Below, piece by piece: positions 32,096-41,494 of a DNA stretch of 64,000 bases. Every line of letters begins with the position of its first letter. The first letter of the stretch is position 1. The notes beneath the pieces were generated by a model. That model did not search any database. It had not been told where the DNA came from and saw only the letters and a program-made list of their open reading frames with translations. Source of the stretch: JAWXBK01 sp040878185 (GTDB lineage: Bacteria; Pseudomonadota; Alphaproteobacteria; Dongiales; Dongiaceae); the NCBI GenBank assembly GCA_040878185.1, contig JBBDMS010000001.1, positions 1-64,000 of the forward strand. The letters run 5' to 3'. The position numbers and the translations under genes are program-made.

Positions 32096-33463
32096 TTGGC
32101 TCAACGTGACGAAAACCGGCCCACTGCGGTCCTGCTCGCCGCCGGCAGAGGCACGCGGATGCGCTCGCGTTTGCCGAAGGTCATGCACCGGGTCGCCGGC
32201 CTGCCGCTGATCGGTTATGTGCTTGCCGGCCTGGCGCCGCTCGCCTGCCGTTCCGAAATCGTGGTCGTCGCACCGGACATGCCCGAGGTCGGAGCCGCCG
32301 TCGCACCGCGGCCGACCGCCATCCAGCGGGAGCAGCGCGGCACCGGCCATGCCGTTGCGGCGTCGTTGCCGGTGCTCGGCGATGCGACGGGCGATGTGCT
32401 GGTGCTCTATGGCGACACGCCCTTCATCCGCACCGAAACGCTCCTTCGCATGCTCGAGCGTCGTCGCGCGAGCGACAGTCCCGCCGCCGTGGTCCTCGGA
32501 TTCCGGCCCGAGAATCCGGCCGAGTACGGGCGGCTGGTCGTCGACAGCAGCGGACAACTCGAACGGATCGTCGAATTCCGCGATGCGAGCGACATGGAAC
32601 GCACGATCGGCTTGTGCAACTCCGGTGTCATGGCGATCGACGGAACGAAACTGCGCTCGCTGATCGACCGGCTCGACGATCGCAACGCCAAGAAGGAATT
32701 CTATCTGACCGACATCGTCGCCATCGCCCGCAAGGATGGCGCGGCCTGTGCCGTCGTCGAGGCACCGGAAGACGAGCTGCTCGGCATCAACAGCCGCGCC
32801 GATCTGGCCGTTGCGGAAGCGGTGATGCAGACGCGGTTGCGCGCCGCTGCCATGGCGAATGGTGCGACATTGATCGACCCGGCATCGGTCTTCTTCGCCT
32901 GGGATACGCGGCTCGGCGAGGATGTCGTCGTCGGGCCGAATGTCGTGTTTGGCCCTGGCGTGTCGGTGGCCGATGGCGTCTCGATTGGCGCCTTCTGTCA
33001 TATCGAGGGGGCGACGATCGAAAGCGGCTGCTCGATTGGTCCGTTCGCTCGATTGCGCACCGGTTCGAAAATCGGCCGCAATGCCCGGATCGGCAATTTC
33101 GTCGAGGTAAAGAACAGCCGCTTCGGCGATGGCGCCAAGGCGAACCATCTCGCCTATGTCGGCGATACCGACGTCGGCGCGAAGGCCAATATCGGCGCGG
33201 GAACGATCACCGCCAATTATGACGGGTTCGACAAGCACCAGACCCGCATCGGCGAGGGCGTTTCGATCGGCTCCAACACCGTGCTGCGTGCCCCGGTCGA
33301 GATCGGCGCGGGCGCGATCGTCGGCGCCGGCAGCGTCGTCACGCGCAATGTTCCCCCCGATGCGCTCGTCGTCGCGCGCGGCGAAGAGACGATCAAGGAC
33401 GGCTGGGCCACCGAGTTCCGGGCGCGCAAGCAGCGCGGCCGGAAGGACAGGAAGAAGGAATAA
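32096..33463 (+). CDS. glmU: Bifunctional N-acetylglucosamine-1-phosphate uridyltransferase / glucosamine-1-phosphate acetyltransferase
   Basis: A 455 aa enzyme giving UDP-GlcNAc for peptidoglycan and LPS. The N-terminal nucleotidyltransferase has L-A-A-G-R-G-T-R-M-R-S-R-L-P-K and Y-G-D-T-P. The C-terminal left-handed beta helix carries hexapeptide repeats (F-G-P-G-V-S-V-A-D, I-G-P-F-A-R-L-R, N-F-V-E-V-K-N) and the acetyl-CoA segment I-G-A-G-T-I-T-A-N-Y-D-G. It starts at TTG with GGAGAGG before it. glmS follows four bases later. Confidence 0.96.
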   Translation: MAQRDENRPTAVLLAAGRGTRMRSRLPKVMHRVAGLPLIGYVLAGLAPLACRSEIVVVAPDMPEVGAAVAPRPTAIQREQRGTGHAVAASLPVLGDATGDVLVLYGDTPFIRTETLLRMLERRRASDSPAAVVLGFRPENPAEYGRLVVDSSGQLERIVEFRDASDMERTIGLCNSGVMAIDGTKLRSLIDRLDDRNAKKEFYLTDIVAIARKDGAACAVVEAPEDELLGINSRADLAVAEAVMQTRLRAAAMANGATLIDPASVFFAWDTRLGEDVVVGPNVVFGPGVSVADGVSIGAFCHIEGATIESGCSIGPFARLRTGSKIGRNARIGNFVEVKNSRFGDGAKANHLAYVGDTDVGAKANIGAGTITANYDGFDKHQTRIGEGVSIGSNTVLRAPVEIGAGAIVGAGSVVTRNVPPDALVVARGEETIKDGWATEFRARKQRGRKDRKKE

Positions 33464-33467
33464 TCCG

Positions 33468-35288
33468 ATGTGCGGCATCATCGGCATCGTCGGTAAGGCG
33501 CCGGTCGCCCCGCTGCTGCTCCAGGCGCTGAAGCGGCTGGAATATCGCGGTTACGATTCGGCCGGCATGGCGACATTGGTGAACGGTCATATCGACCGCC
33601 GCCGTGCCGAGGGCAAGATTGCTAACCTCGATGCGCTGCTCGCGCGCGAGCCGCTCGCCGGTGAGACCGGTATCGGCCATACGCGCTGGGCGACTCATGG
33701 AAGGCCTTCCGAGGTCAACGCCCATCCGCACGCAACATCGCGCGTCGCGGTCGTCCATAACGGCATCATCGAGAATTTCCAGGAACTGCGCGAAGAGCTC
33801 GAAGCGGAAGGCTGCCGCTTCGTCACAGAAACCGATACCGAGGTGGTGGCGCATCTGCTCACCCGTCAGCTCGAACAGCAGCGCACGCCGCAGCAGGCGA
33901 TGGAATATGCGATGGGTCGGCTGCAGGGCGCCTTCGCGCTGGCTATCATCGTCGCCGGCCGCAGCGACCTGATGCTGGGCGCCCGCCGCGGCAGCCCGCT
34001 CGCGATCGGATTTGGCGATGGTGAAATGTATCTCGGTTCGGATGCGCTGGCGCTGTCCACATTCACCCGGCAGCTCTGCTATCTCGAAGAGGATGACTGG
34101 TTCGCACTTTCCCCGGACGGCGTCGAAATCTGGAACAACGGCCGGCGCGTCGAGCGGCCGCTCACGCAGAGTACGCTGAGCGGCGTTGAAGTCGGCAAGG
34201 GCAACTACCCGCATTTCATGCTCAAGGAAATCCACGAACAGCCGTCGGTCATCGGCGACACGCTGCAGGCCTTCCTTAATCCGCTGGCGCGCAAGGTGAC
34301 GCTGCCTGCACTCCCGTTCGATTTCGCCACCGTTCCGCGCGTCACCATCGTTGCCTGTGGCACCGCGTATATCGCCGGCCTGGTCGCGAAATACTGGTTC
34401 GAGCAGGTGGCGCGGCTGCCGGTCGAAGTCGATATCGGTTCGGAGTTTCGCTATCGCGCCGCACCGATGCCCAAGGGTGGCGTGACCATCTGCATCTCTC
34501 AATCGGGCGAGACCGTCGATACGCTAGCGGCCCTGCGCTATGCGCGCGAGCAGGGCCAGACCATTCTCTCCGTCGTCAACATGCCGGAGAGCGCGATCGC
34601 GCGTGAATCCGATGCGGTGCTGCCGACTTTGGCCGGGCCCGAGATCGGCGTCGCGTCGACCAAGGCCTTCACGACGCAGCTGACGGTGCTCGCCTGCCTC
34701 GCGATTGCGGCGGCGCGGGCGCGTGGCGTAATCGATGAGGCGCGTGAGGCCGAGCTGACTCATGCGCTCATGGAGGTCCCCGCGAAGGCGGCCGAAGTGC
34801 TCAACCATGACGGCGCGATCGAGCGGATAGCACAGCGCGTCGCGGAGGCGCGCGACGTGTTGTTTATCGGTCGCGGCACGTCTTTTCCGATCGCGCTCGA
34901 GGGTGCGCTCAAGCTCAAAGAGATCTCTTACATCCACGCCGAGGGCTATGCCGCCGGTGAGATGAAGCACGGCCCGATCGCGCTGATCGACGAGAATGTG
35001 CCGGTGATCGTGGCAGCGCCGACCGATGCGGTGTTCGACAAGGTTGCCTCGAACGTCCAGGAAGTGTCGGCGCGCGGCGGCTGCGTCATCCTGTTTTCCG
35101 ATGCGAAGGGCGTGAAGCGGATCGGCAAAGCCGCCGAGTCATCCGTCACGCTGCCCGATTGCGATCCCTTTGTCGCACCGATCCTCTACGCGATTCCGGT
35201 GCAGCTCCTCGCCTATCATGCCGCGGTAGCCAAGGGCACCGACCTCGATCAGCCGCGCAATCTCGCCAAGGCCGTGACGGTCGAGTAG
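33468..35288 (+). CDS. glmS: Glutamine-fructose-6-phosphate aminotransferase (isomerizing)
   Basis: A 606 aa enzyme that makes glucosamine-6-phosphate. The N-terminal class II amidotransferase starts M-C-G-I-I-G-I-V-G, with the catalytic Cys2; it has L-K-R-L-E-Y-R-G-Y-D-S-A-G and H-T-R-W-A-T-H-G. The C-terminal SIS domains show A-C-G-T-A-Y-I, S-Q-S-G-E-T-V-D-T and G-R-G-T-S-F-P-I-A-L-E-G-A-L-K-L-K-E. The last codons encode P-R-N-L-A-K-A-V-T-V-E, the sequence used as the attTn7 recognition site in many bacteria. Confidence 0.97.
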   Translation: MCGIIGIVGKAPVAPLLLQALKRLEYRGYDSAGMATLVNGHIDRRRAEGKIANLDALLAREPLAGETGIGHTRWATHGRPSEVNAHPHATSRVAVVHNGIIENFQELREELEAEGCRFVTETDTEVVAHLLTRQLEQQRTPQQAMEYAMGRLQGAFALAIIVAGRSDLMLGARRGSPLAIGFGDGEMYLGSDALALSTFTRQLCYLEEDDWFALSPDGVEIWNNGRRVERPLTQSTLSGVEVGKGNYPHFMLKEIHEQPSVIGDTLQAFLNPLARKVTLPALPFDFATVPRVTIVACGTAYIAGLVAKYWFEQVARLPVEVDIGSEFRYRAAPMPKGGVTICISQSGETVDTLAALRYAREQGQTILSVVNMPESAIARESDAVLPTLAGPEIGVASTKAFTTQLTVLACLAIAAARARGVIDEAREAELTHALMEVPAKAAEVLNHDGAIERIAQRVAEARDVLFIGRGTSFPIALEGALKLKEISYIHAEGYAAGEMKHGPIALIDENVPVIVAAPTDAVFDKVASNVQEVSARGGCVILFSDAKGVKRIGKAAESSVTLPDCDPFVAPILYAIPVQLLAYHAAVAKGTDLDQPRNLAKAVTVE

Positions 35289-35434
35289 GGGCGGAATGCA
35301 AGGAAATCCCTCGCCAAAGCCGCAAATATATATTTGTATTTATTAGATAGAGTTCTTCCTTTAGCTGTGTTAGTGTTCCCTTGTTGTTCTTTTGCAATAA
35401 TGTCAGAATGATTCCCAGCGAATCGGGGGCACTA
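35289..35434. other. AT-rich junction between glmS and the restriction island
   Basis: About 25-35 bases after the glmS stop the composition changes sharply to AT-rich (AAATATATATTTGTATTTAT), marking the left edge of an acquired segment. The distance from the glmS stop resembles the insertion point of Tn7-like elements, but no Tn7 end sequence was recognised. The segment probably holds the promoter for the methyltransferase gene. Confidence 0.55.
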
Positions 35435-36682
35435 ATGACTGAATTTTCTAAGCTGAGACAAGAAGCGGGGCTCTCGATTGCCGAGGCCGTCCAAGCGCTG
35501 GGTTACTGCGAACGCACCATTTATCGTTGGGAAACCGGTGAAGGATTGCCCCGCAAAGCTGCGTTGGAAATTCTCCGAAAGGTCGCGCTTTCGAAGCCTA
35601 AAGCGAGTAGCGCTTTCACATTCATTGATTTGTTTGCTGGGATTGGCGGGCTTCGCAGGGCATTCGAGCCAATTGGCGGAACCTGCGTCTTTACATCGGA
35701 ATGGGATCGGTTCTGCGTTGAGACCTATCGCGCCAACTATCGTTGCGATCATGATGTAGCCGGAGATATCACGAAGATTTCTGCGGACCAGATTCCTCGG
35801 CATGATGTGCTTCTTGCCGGCTTTCCTTGCCAGCCGTTTTCCATCGCCGGAGTATCAAAAAAGAATGCATTGCATCGGCCGCACGGCTTTCTCTGCGAAG
35901 CGCAAGGCACACTTTTTTTTGATGTAGCGCGAATAATCGAGCATCACCGTCCTAAGGTCTTTGTACTCGAAAACGTCAAGAATCTGTTGAGCCATGACAA
36001 GGGCCGTACGTTTGAAGTGATTCGCCGTTCCCTTAGTGTGGATCTGGGTTATCACATTCATACACGCGTCATTGATGCGCGATCGTTTGTTCCGCAACAT
36101 CGCGAGCGGATTCTCATTGTTGGCTTTCGAAAATCCAATAAATTTTCGTTCGATGATTTGACGCTACCTGCTCCATCTCAAGGACCGCGGCTCGCGACGA
36201 TCCTTCATCCTGAGGACGGAAGCGAGAATGCAGATCCCCGATATATCGAGCTAGGTAATGGTCGTGTTCTATCGAAATACACACTGTCCAATCATTTGTG
36301 GGGTTACCTTCAAGAGTATGCTGAGAAGCATCGTGCGAAAGGGAATGGATTTGGCTTTGGTCTCGTCGGAAGAGAGGATATCGCACGGACGCTTTCAGCC
36401 AGATATTATAAGGACGGCTCCGAAATTCTTGTCCGGCAAGCGGGGCGTAAAAACCCACGGCGTCTAACTCCGCGAGAATGCGCACGACTTATGGGTTTTG
36501 AGAAACCAGGTGGATCACGGTTCCTGATTCCCGTTTCCGATACACAAGCATATAAGCAATTCGGCAATGCTGTCGTAGTTCCAGTTGTAGAGACAGTGGC
36601 GAGGTACTTGGCGCCGTGGATCAGTGGCGTTAGGACGGTAGATGGTGCAGATACTGGAAAGGAAACAAGGGCGGTTGCCTGA
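35435..36682 (+). CDS. DNA (cytosine-5) methyltransferase with N-terminal HTH
   Basis: A 415 aa type II modification enzyme. Residues ~1-55 form an XRE-like helix-turn-helix ([13 protein letters not shown] ... T-I-Y-R-W-E-T-G). The catalytic part has motif [10 protein letters not shown], motif [10 protein letters not shown], motif VI E-N-V-K-N, motif [12 protein letters not shown], motif [15 protein letters not shown] and motif X Q-F-G-N-A-V. SsoII/EcoRII-type enzymes use such an HTH to repress their own gene. The start at 35435 has GGGGG six bases upstream. A CC(W/S)GG-type target is likely from its neighbours. Confidence 0.92.
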   Translation: MTEFSKLRQEAGLSIAEAVQALGYCERTIYRWETGEGLPRKAALEILRKVALSKPKASSAFTFIDLFAGIGGLRRAFEPIGGTCVFTSEWDRFCVETYRANYRCDHDVAGDITKISADQIPRHDVLLAGFPCQPFSIAGVSKKNALHRPHGFLCEAQGTLFFDVARIIEHHRPKVFVLENVKNLLSHDKGRTFEVIRRSLSVDLGYHIHTRVIDARSFVPQHRERILIVGFRKSNKFSFDDLTLPAPSQGPRLATILHPEDGSENADPRYIELGNGRVLSKYTLSNHLWGYLQEYAEKHRAKGNGFGFGLVGREDIARTLSARYYKDGSEILVRQAGRKNPRRLTPRECARLMGFEKPGGSRFLIPVSDTQAYKQFGNAVVVPVVETVARYLAPWISGVRTVDGADTGKETRAVA

Positions 36683-37130
36683 TATCGTCAATCGGGAGAC
36701 ACGCAGCCGGATGATGTCCGGCATTAAGGGGAAGGATACGAAGCCCGAAATCCTCCTCCGTACCGGACTGCATCGCCTTGGTTTTCGCTACAGATTGCAT
36801 GCCCGGAACCTTCCGGGACAACCCGATATAGTGCTTGCCAAATGGCACGCTATAATTTTCGTACATGGTTGTTTTTGGCATGGCCACGATTGCCACCTCT
36901 TCAAGATGCCCAGCACTCGCACGGAGTTTTGGCGTAACAAGATCGCCGGAAACGCTCAACGGGATAGCAAGGCAATTTGGCAGCTAGCGAACGATGGTTG
37001 GCGGATTGGTACAATATGGGAGTGCGCCCTTAAAGGCCGTACGCGTCGTCAATTGAATGACGTGCTCAGGCAAACGGAACATTGGTTGAAGCATGGAAGC
37101 GGAAACCTTGTGATTTCCGGGACAGAATGA
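36642..37130 (+). CDS. vsr: Very short patch repair endonuclease (Vsr)
   Basis: A 162 aa T:G mismatch nicking enzyme that repairs deaminated 5-methylcytosine. It shows [30 protein letters not shown] (catalytic Asp), and [11 protein letters not shown] with the zinc ligands. It overlaps the methyltransferase by 41 bases, and its stop overlaps the endonuclease start. This matches its role beside a C5 methyltransferase. Confidence 0.93.
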   Translation: MVQILERKQGRLPDIVNRETRSRMMSGIKGKDTKPEILLRTGLHRLGFRYRLHARNLPGQPDIVLAKWHAIIFVHGCFWHGHDCHLFKMPSTRTEFWRNKIAGNAQRDSKAIWQLANDGWRIGTIWECALKGRTRRQLNDVLRQTEHWLKHGSGNLVISGTE

Positions 37131-38479
37131 AAATGGCGGCGAAGAAGGCGCCTTTACCTGACCTATCGCTTGACCAGCTTCGGAATATGCTGGCAACGCT
37201 CGGAGTCAAACGGCTGCTGCTAAAGGAGCTGGCTCCAAACGACAATTCAAAGAATCAGCTCTACCTGTCGGGTAGTATGGAGGTAACGAACATCCTGCCG
37301 TCGGGGAACGTCACTCTGGATGAGACCGACAAGGGTAACCGGATCATGAAGGCGCCACTTCCTCTGGAGTGGTTACAACCGGACGGAACAAGTGCTCCTG
37401 CCCCGTACGCGCAACTAATCCTTTATCCGCAGTACCCAGAGGTTCGTAGCTCGGGATTTCTTCGAGGTACACAAAATGCCCCTTCATTTCTTCTGACTAC
37501 GCGGATGCCGGGACGGCTTTTGTTGCTCGGAATTACGGTCGATCGCCGAATCATCGGTTGGTGTGCCGGCCCGGATAGTCAAATCGCGCGTGCCATTGCA
37601 GCATTGGGGACGTTAGAATCAATCGGCGTATTCCGCCGTGTGCCTCTTGAAGCCCGCGAAGCGTCCAGTCGGGGAATTCTTCTCAGCGAATTGCGCAGAA
37701 TTCATATTCGGGACTGGATCACTTCCCGGGCTCTCAGGGTGGATGGAACATTTGTCCCATGCGCGAGCGGTCAGTGCGTTGGTTATACGCTTGAAGCTGA
37801 GCTTGGTGTCTCCCGCAATGGAAAGGCTGAACCGGATTTCGAGGGCTGGGAAGTTAAGGCGAGCCAAGTAACAAATTTCGCGCGTACGCCTGCCTCGAAG
37901 GTAATCACGTTGATGACGCCAGAACCGACAGGTGGAATGTACAAAGAAAACGGCGTCGAGGCCTTTATCAGAGAGTTTGGGTACAAGGACCAGCGCGGCC
38001 GTGAAGATCGACTTAACTTTGGAGGAATCCACAGAACGGGCGAGCAACATTTGACTACGAATCTGACGCTTGCGCTGGTTGGTTTCGATTGTGCGATGCA
38101 AAAGATTACTGATCCTGGTGGATCGTTATGTCTGCTCACGCATTCAGGCGCTGTGGCTGCATCTTGGAGCTTTACGGCTCTTCTTCAAATTTGGAATCGC
38201 AAGCACGCTCAAGCCGTGTATGTACCCGGGGAGGTCAGGACCGAACCAGAACGACAGTATCGATACGGGAGGGTCGTGCGGTTAGCCGAGGACACAAACT
38301 TCACTCTGTTTGTTAGGGCTCTCGCGGCGGGTCAGGTTTATTATGATCCGGGGATAAAGCTTGAGAACGAGCGCGGACCGAGGCCTTTAGTAAAACGGCG
38401 AAGTCAGTTTCGGATTCGATCGGTGGACCTGCCAGTACTTTACGAAAGAATGTCGGAAGTCGACGTCATGGGGATCTAA
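37127..38479 (+). CDS. MvaI/BcnI-family restriction endonuclease
   Basis: A 450 aa type II restriction enzyme. The C-terminal half has G-Y-T-L-E-A-E-L-G-V and P-D-F-E-G-W-E-V-K-A, giving D237-x4-E242-x-K244, the PD-(D/E)xK active site as in MvaI (CCWGG) and BcnI (CCSGG). The N-terminal ~220 residues are extra relative to these small enzymes and may help recognition. The ATG overlaps the vsr stop (ATGA). With the methyltransferase this forms a complete restriction-modification unit. Confidence 0.85.
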   Translation: MKMAAKKAPLPDLSLDQLRNMLATLGVKRLLLKELAPNDNSKNQLYLSGSMEVTNILPSGNVTLDETDKGNRIMKAPLPLEWLQPDGTSAPAPYAQLILYPQYPEVRSSGFLRGTQNAPSFLLTTRMPGRLLLLGITVDRRIIGWCAGPDSQIARAIAALGTLESIGVFRRVPLEAREASSRGILLSELRRIHIRDWITSRALRVDGTFVPCASGQCVGYTLEAELGVSRNGKAEPDFEGWEVKASQVTNFARTPASKVITLMTPEPTGGMYKENGVEAFIREFGYKDQRGREDRLNFGGIHRTGEQHLTTNLTLALVGFDCAMQKITDPGGSLCLLTHSGAVAASWSFTALLQIWNRKHAQAVYVPGEVRTEPERQYRYGRVVRLAEDTNFTLFVRALAAGQVYYDPGIKLENERGPRPLVKRRSQFRIRSVDLPVLYERMSEVDVMGI

Positions 38480-38797
38480 AAAAATTGTCTGACGCTATCT
38501 TCCAAGACGAACTCTGGGGCCGATCGTTGCGGCGGGCTTCGTAAAGCAGCCGATCTTTGGGCGATCGGGCGATACTCATGGGGTCACCGGAATGTGGGGG
38601 ATAGGATTTCCAGATATTACGTTTTAAGCGTACAATCGTCAAGCAAAATATTCGCGATTGTTCACGTTTACGATCGATCTGATGCCGCATTACCCATTGA
38701 TCGCCGGCATGATTGAAACCGCGGCGCGCGCCGCTATAGTCCGGCCCAATCCCGTCGACCTACCCGTCGAATTGCAGAACCAGCGAGGACATCCGCG
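38480..38797. other. Non-coding right edge of the restriction island and gabD leader
   Basis: The first ~220 bases are less GC-rich and hold no convincing gene; a 74-codon frame on the minus strand has no family resemblance. Composition returns to the host type near 38700, so the right edge of the acquired segment lies between about 38480 and 38700. No transposon end or repeat matching the left edge was found. The gabD promoter should lie here. Confidence 0.5.
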
Positions 38798-40282
38798 ATG
38801 AACCAGGCCGTGAAATCCGTTGCCGCCGCCCTGCCGCTCAAGGACAGGAGCCTGTTCCGGCAGCAGGCCTATGTGAACGGCAAATGGACCGATGCGAAAT
38901 CCGGCAAGACGGTCAACGTCTCCAACCCCGCGACCGGCGAGGTGCTTGGCACGGTGCCGCTGATGGGCACCGAGGAAACGCGCGCCGCGATCGACGCCGC
39001 CAATGCCGCCTGGCCGAAATGGCGCAAGATGCTCGCGAAGGAGCGCGCCGGGCTGCTGCGCAAATGGTTCAACCTGATCCTCGAAAACCAGGAAGACCTC
39101 GCGATCCTCATGACCGCCGAACAGGGCAAGCCGCTGGCGGAATCGCGCGGCGAGGTGGTCTACGGCGCGAGCTTCATCGAATGGTTCGCGGAAGAGGCAA
39201 AGCGCATCTACGGCGACGTCATTCCCCAACATCAGGGCGACAAGCGCATCGTCGTGATCAAGCAGCCGATCGGGGTCGTGGCCGCGATCACGCCGTGGAA
39301 CTTCCCGAACGCGATGATCACCCGCAAATGCGCCCCTGCGCTCGCGGCCGGCTGCACCGTGGTGATCAAGCCTGCGACCATGACGCCTTTTTCGGCCTTC
39401 GCGCTTGCCGAACTCGCCGAGCGCGCCGGCTTCCCGCCGGGCGTGATCAACATCGTCACCGGCTCCTCGAAGGAAATCGGCGGCGAGATGACGTCGAACC
39501 CGATCGTGCGCAAGCTGTCCTTCACCGGCTCGACCGAAGTGGGCAAGCTGCTGATCAAGCAATGCGCCGATACGGTGAAGAAGGTCTCGATGGAGCTCGG
39601 CGGCAATGCGCCGTTCATCGTGTTCGACGATGCCGATCTCGATGCGGCGGTCGAAGGCGCGATGATGTCGAAGTTCCGCAATACCGGCCAGACCTGCGTC
39701 TGCGCCAACCGATTGATCGTGCAGGACGGCGTCTACGAAGCCTTTGCCGAAAAGCTGGCGACGGCGGTGCGCAAGCTCAAGGTCGGCAACGGGCTGGAAG
39801 ACGGCGTCACGCAGGGCCCGCTGATCGATACCGGTGCGATCGAGAAGGTCGAGGAGCATGTCGCCGACGCAGTGGGCAAGGGCGCGCGCGTCGTCGTGGG
39901 CGGCAAGCGCCACGATCTCGGCGGCACGTTCTACCAGCCGACAGTGCTGGCCGACGTGACGAACAAGATGGCGGTCGCGCGCGAAGAGACATTCGGCCCG
40001 GTTGCGCCGCTCTTCCGCTTCAAGACCGACGACGAGGCGATCGCGATGGCAAACGATACCGAGTTCGGCCTTGCCGCGTATTTCTATGCGCGGGATCTCG
40101 GCCGCGTCTGGCGCGTCGCCGAGGCGATCGAATCCGGCATCGTCGGCATCAATACCGGCATCATCTCGACCGAAGTGGCGCCGTTTGGCGGTATCAAGGA
40201 ATCCGGTTTCGGCCGCGAAGGCTCGAAGTACGGCATGGATGATTTCCTCGAGATCAAATATCTGTGCATGGGCGGTATCTGA
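38798..40282 (+). CDS. gabD: Succinate-semialdehyde dehydrogenase, NAD(P)
   Basis: A 494 aa aldehyde dehydrogenase oxidising succinate semialdehyde to succinate in GABA breakdown. It matches GabD along its full length: T-P-W-N-F-P-N-A-M-I-T-R-K, the catalytic Glu in M-E-L-G-G-N-A-P-F, and the nucleophile Cys in G-Q-T-C-V-C-A-N-R. The paired C-x-C and the K-E-S-G-F-G-R-E-G-S-K-Y-G end are typical. No GABA transaminase is adjacent. Confidence 0.9.
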   Translation: MNQAVKSVAAALPLKDRSLFRQQAYVNGKWTDAKSGKTVNVSNPATGEVLGTVPLMGTEETRAAIDAANAAWPKWRKMLAKERAGLLRKWFNLILENQEDLAILMTAEQGKPLAESRGEVVYGASFIEWFAEEAKRIYGDVIPQHQGDKRIVVIKQPIGVVAAITPWNFPNAMITRKCAPALAAGCTVVIKPATMTPFSAFALAELAERAGFPPGVINIVTGSSKEIGGEMTSNPIVRKLSFTGSTEVGKLLIKQCADTVKKVSMELGGNAPFIVFDDADLDAAVEGAMMSKFRNTGQTCVCANRLIVQDGVYEAFAEKLATAVRKLKVGNGLEDGVTQGPLIDTGAIEKVEEHVADAVGKGARVVVGGKRHDLGGTFYQPTVLADVTNKMAVAREETFGPVAPLFRFKTDDEAIAMANDTEFGLAAYFYARDLGRVWRVAEAIESGIVGINTGIISTEVAPFGGIKESGFGREGSKYGMDDFLEIKYLCMGGI

Positions 40283-40443
40283 TCGGCCAACATTCCATCG
40301 CACGATCGACATTCAAAAAGGGGCGCGGCCTGCAGGTCGCGTCCCCGTTTTCATGCGCGTCCGGAAACGCGGCTCCGGTGGACGACGCTCCGGGTTTCAT
40401 GATCTAAACGAGAGAGCAGGGCACGGACGCCCGGAGGATCCGC

Positions 40444-41487
40444 ATGGCGGCGGCCAATCGACAGATCAGGCTGGTTGCGCGGCCCGGCGCCGGTGGCGTC
40501 GATGCCGATTGCTTCGCCATCGAGCCGGCCGAACGGCCGCAGCCCGACGCCAACGAACTGCTGATCCGCATCATCTATCTCTCGATCGATCCCGCCATGC
40601 GCGGCTGGATCGCGGACGCGCCAAACTATCGCGATCCGGTGGCGCTTGGTGCCGTCATGCCCGGCTTTACGCTGGGCGAGATCGTCGCATCGAACCATCC
40701 GGATTTCGCAGTGGGCGAGCTCGTTTACGGCCGCCAGGGCTGGCGCGAGTGGGCGATCTCCGATGGCACCGACATTGTGCGGCGCGCCGATCCCGCGCAC
40801 GGTCCGCTGCCGATCAACCTTTCGCTGCTTGGTCTCACCGGCGTCACCGCCTATCTCGGCCTGATGGAGATCGGTAAACCGAAAGAGGGCGAGACGGTCG
40901 TCGTCTCGACCGCGGCCGGCGCCGTCGGATCGACCGTCGGCCAGATCGCAAAGCTGCTCGGTTGTCATACCGTTGGTCTCACCGGCCATGCCGATAAAGT
41001 CGGGCTCTGCGTTTCCGAGTTCGGTTACGACGCGGCAATCAACTACAAGGCGGCGGACGATCTCGCGCGCACGATTCACAACGCGGCACCGCACGGCGTC
41101 GATATCTATTTCGACAATACCGGCGGCGCGATCGCCGACGCGGTTGTCGAGAATCTCAATGTTGGCGCCCGGATGGTGATCTGCGGCACGATCGCCCAGC
41201 CGTCCGATCCGACGCCGGAGGGCCCTCGCTGGAACCGGCAGTTCCTGATCAAGCGCGCGCGCATGGAAGGGTTTCTGGTGCTCGATCACATCGAGCGCTT
41301 CCGGGAGGCGGCCGCACAGCTCGCCGAATGGTATCGCGCCGGCAAGATCAACAGCCGCGAGGAAATCGTCGACGGGCTCGAAAACGCACCCGAAGCGCTG
41401 ATGCGGCTGCTGCGCGGCGCCAACCATGGCAAGATGATGGTGCGCGTCGGCCCTGAGCCGTCGCCCGAACCGCGCAGCGGGAGATGA
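40444..41487 (+). CDS. NADP-dependent MDR oxidoreductase (CurA / 2-alkenal reductase type)
   Basis: A 347 aa zinc-independent medium-chain reductase. It has Y-L-S-I-D-P-A-M-R-G-W near residue 47, G-L-T-G-V-T-A-Y-L-G-L, the nucleotide loop S-T-A-A-G-A-V-G-S-T-V-G-Q, and V-D-I-Y-F-D-N-T-G-G. These fit the CurA/leukotriene B4 dehydrogenase family, which reduces C=C bonds next to a carbonyl. The natural substrate is unknown. Confidence 0.88.
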   Translation: MAAANRQIRLVARPGAGGVDADCFAIEPAERPQPDANELLIRIIYLSIDPAMRGWIADAPNYRDPVALGAVMPGFTLGEIVASNHPDFAVGELVYGRQGWREWAISDGTDIVRRADPAHGPLPINLSLLGLTGVTAYLGLMEIGKPKEGETVVVSTAAGAVGSTVGQIAKLLGCHTVGLTGHADKVGLCVSEFGYDAAINYKAADDLARTIHNAAPHGVDIYFDNTGGAIADAVVENLNVGARMVICGTIAQPSDPTPEGPRWNRQFLIKRARMEGFLVLDHIERFREAAAQLAEWYRAGKINSREEIVDGLENAPEALMRLLRGANHGKMMVRVGPEPSPEPRSGR

Positions 41488-41494
41488 TGCAACC

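Noticed and set aside
38466..38690. Minus-strand 74-codon frame after the restriction endonuclease
   Set aside because: No family resemblance and no good ribosome site; it lies in the acquired segment's edge.
35289..38797. Tn7 ends around the restriction island
   Set aside because: No TGTGGG-type ends, target duplication or tns genes were found; only the location fits.
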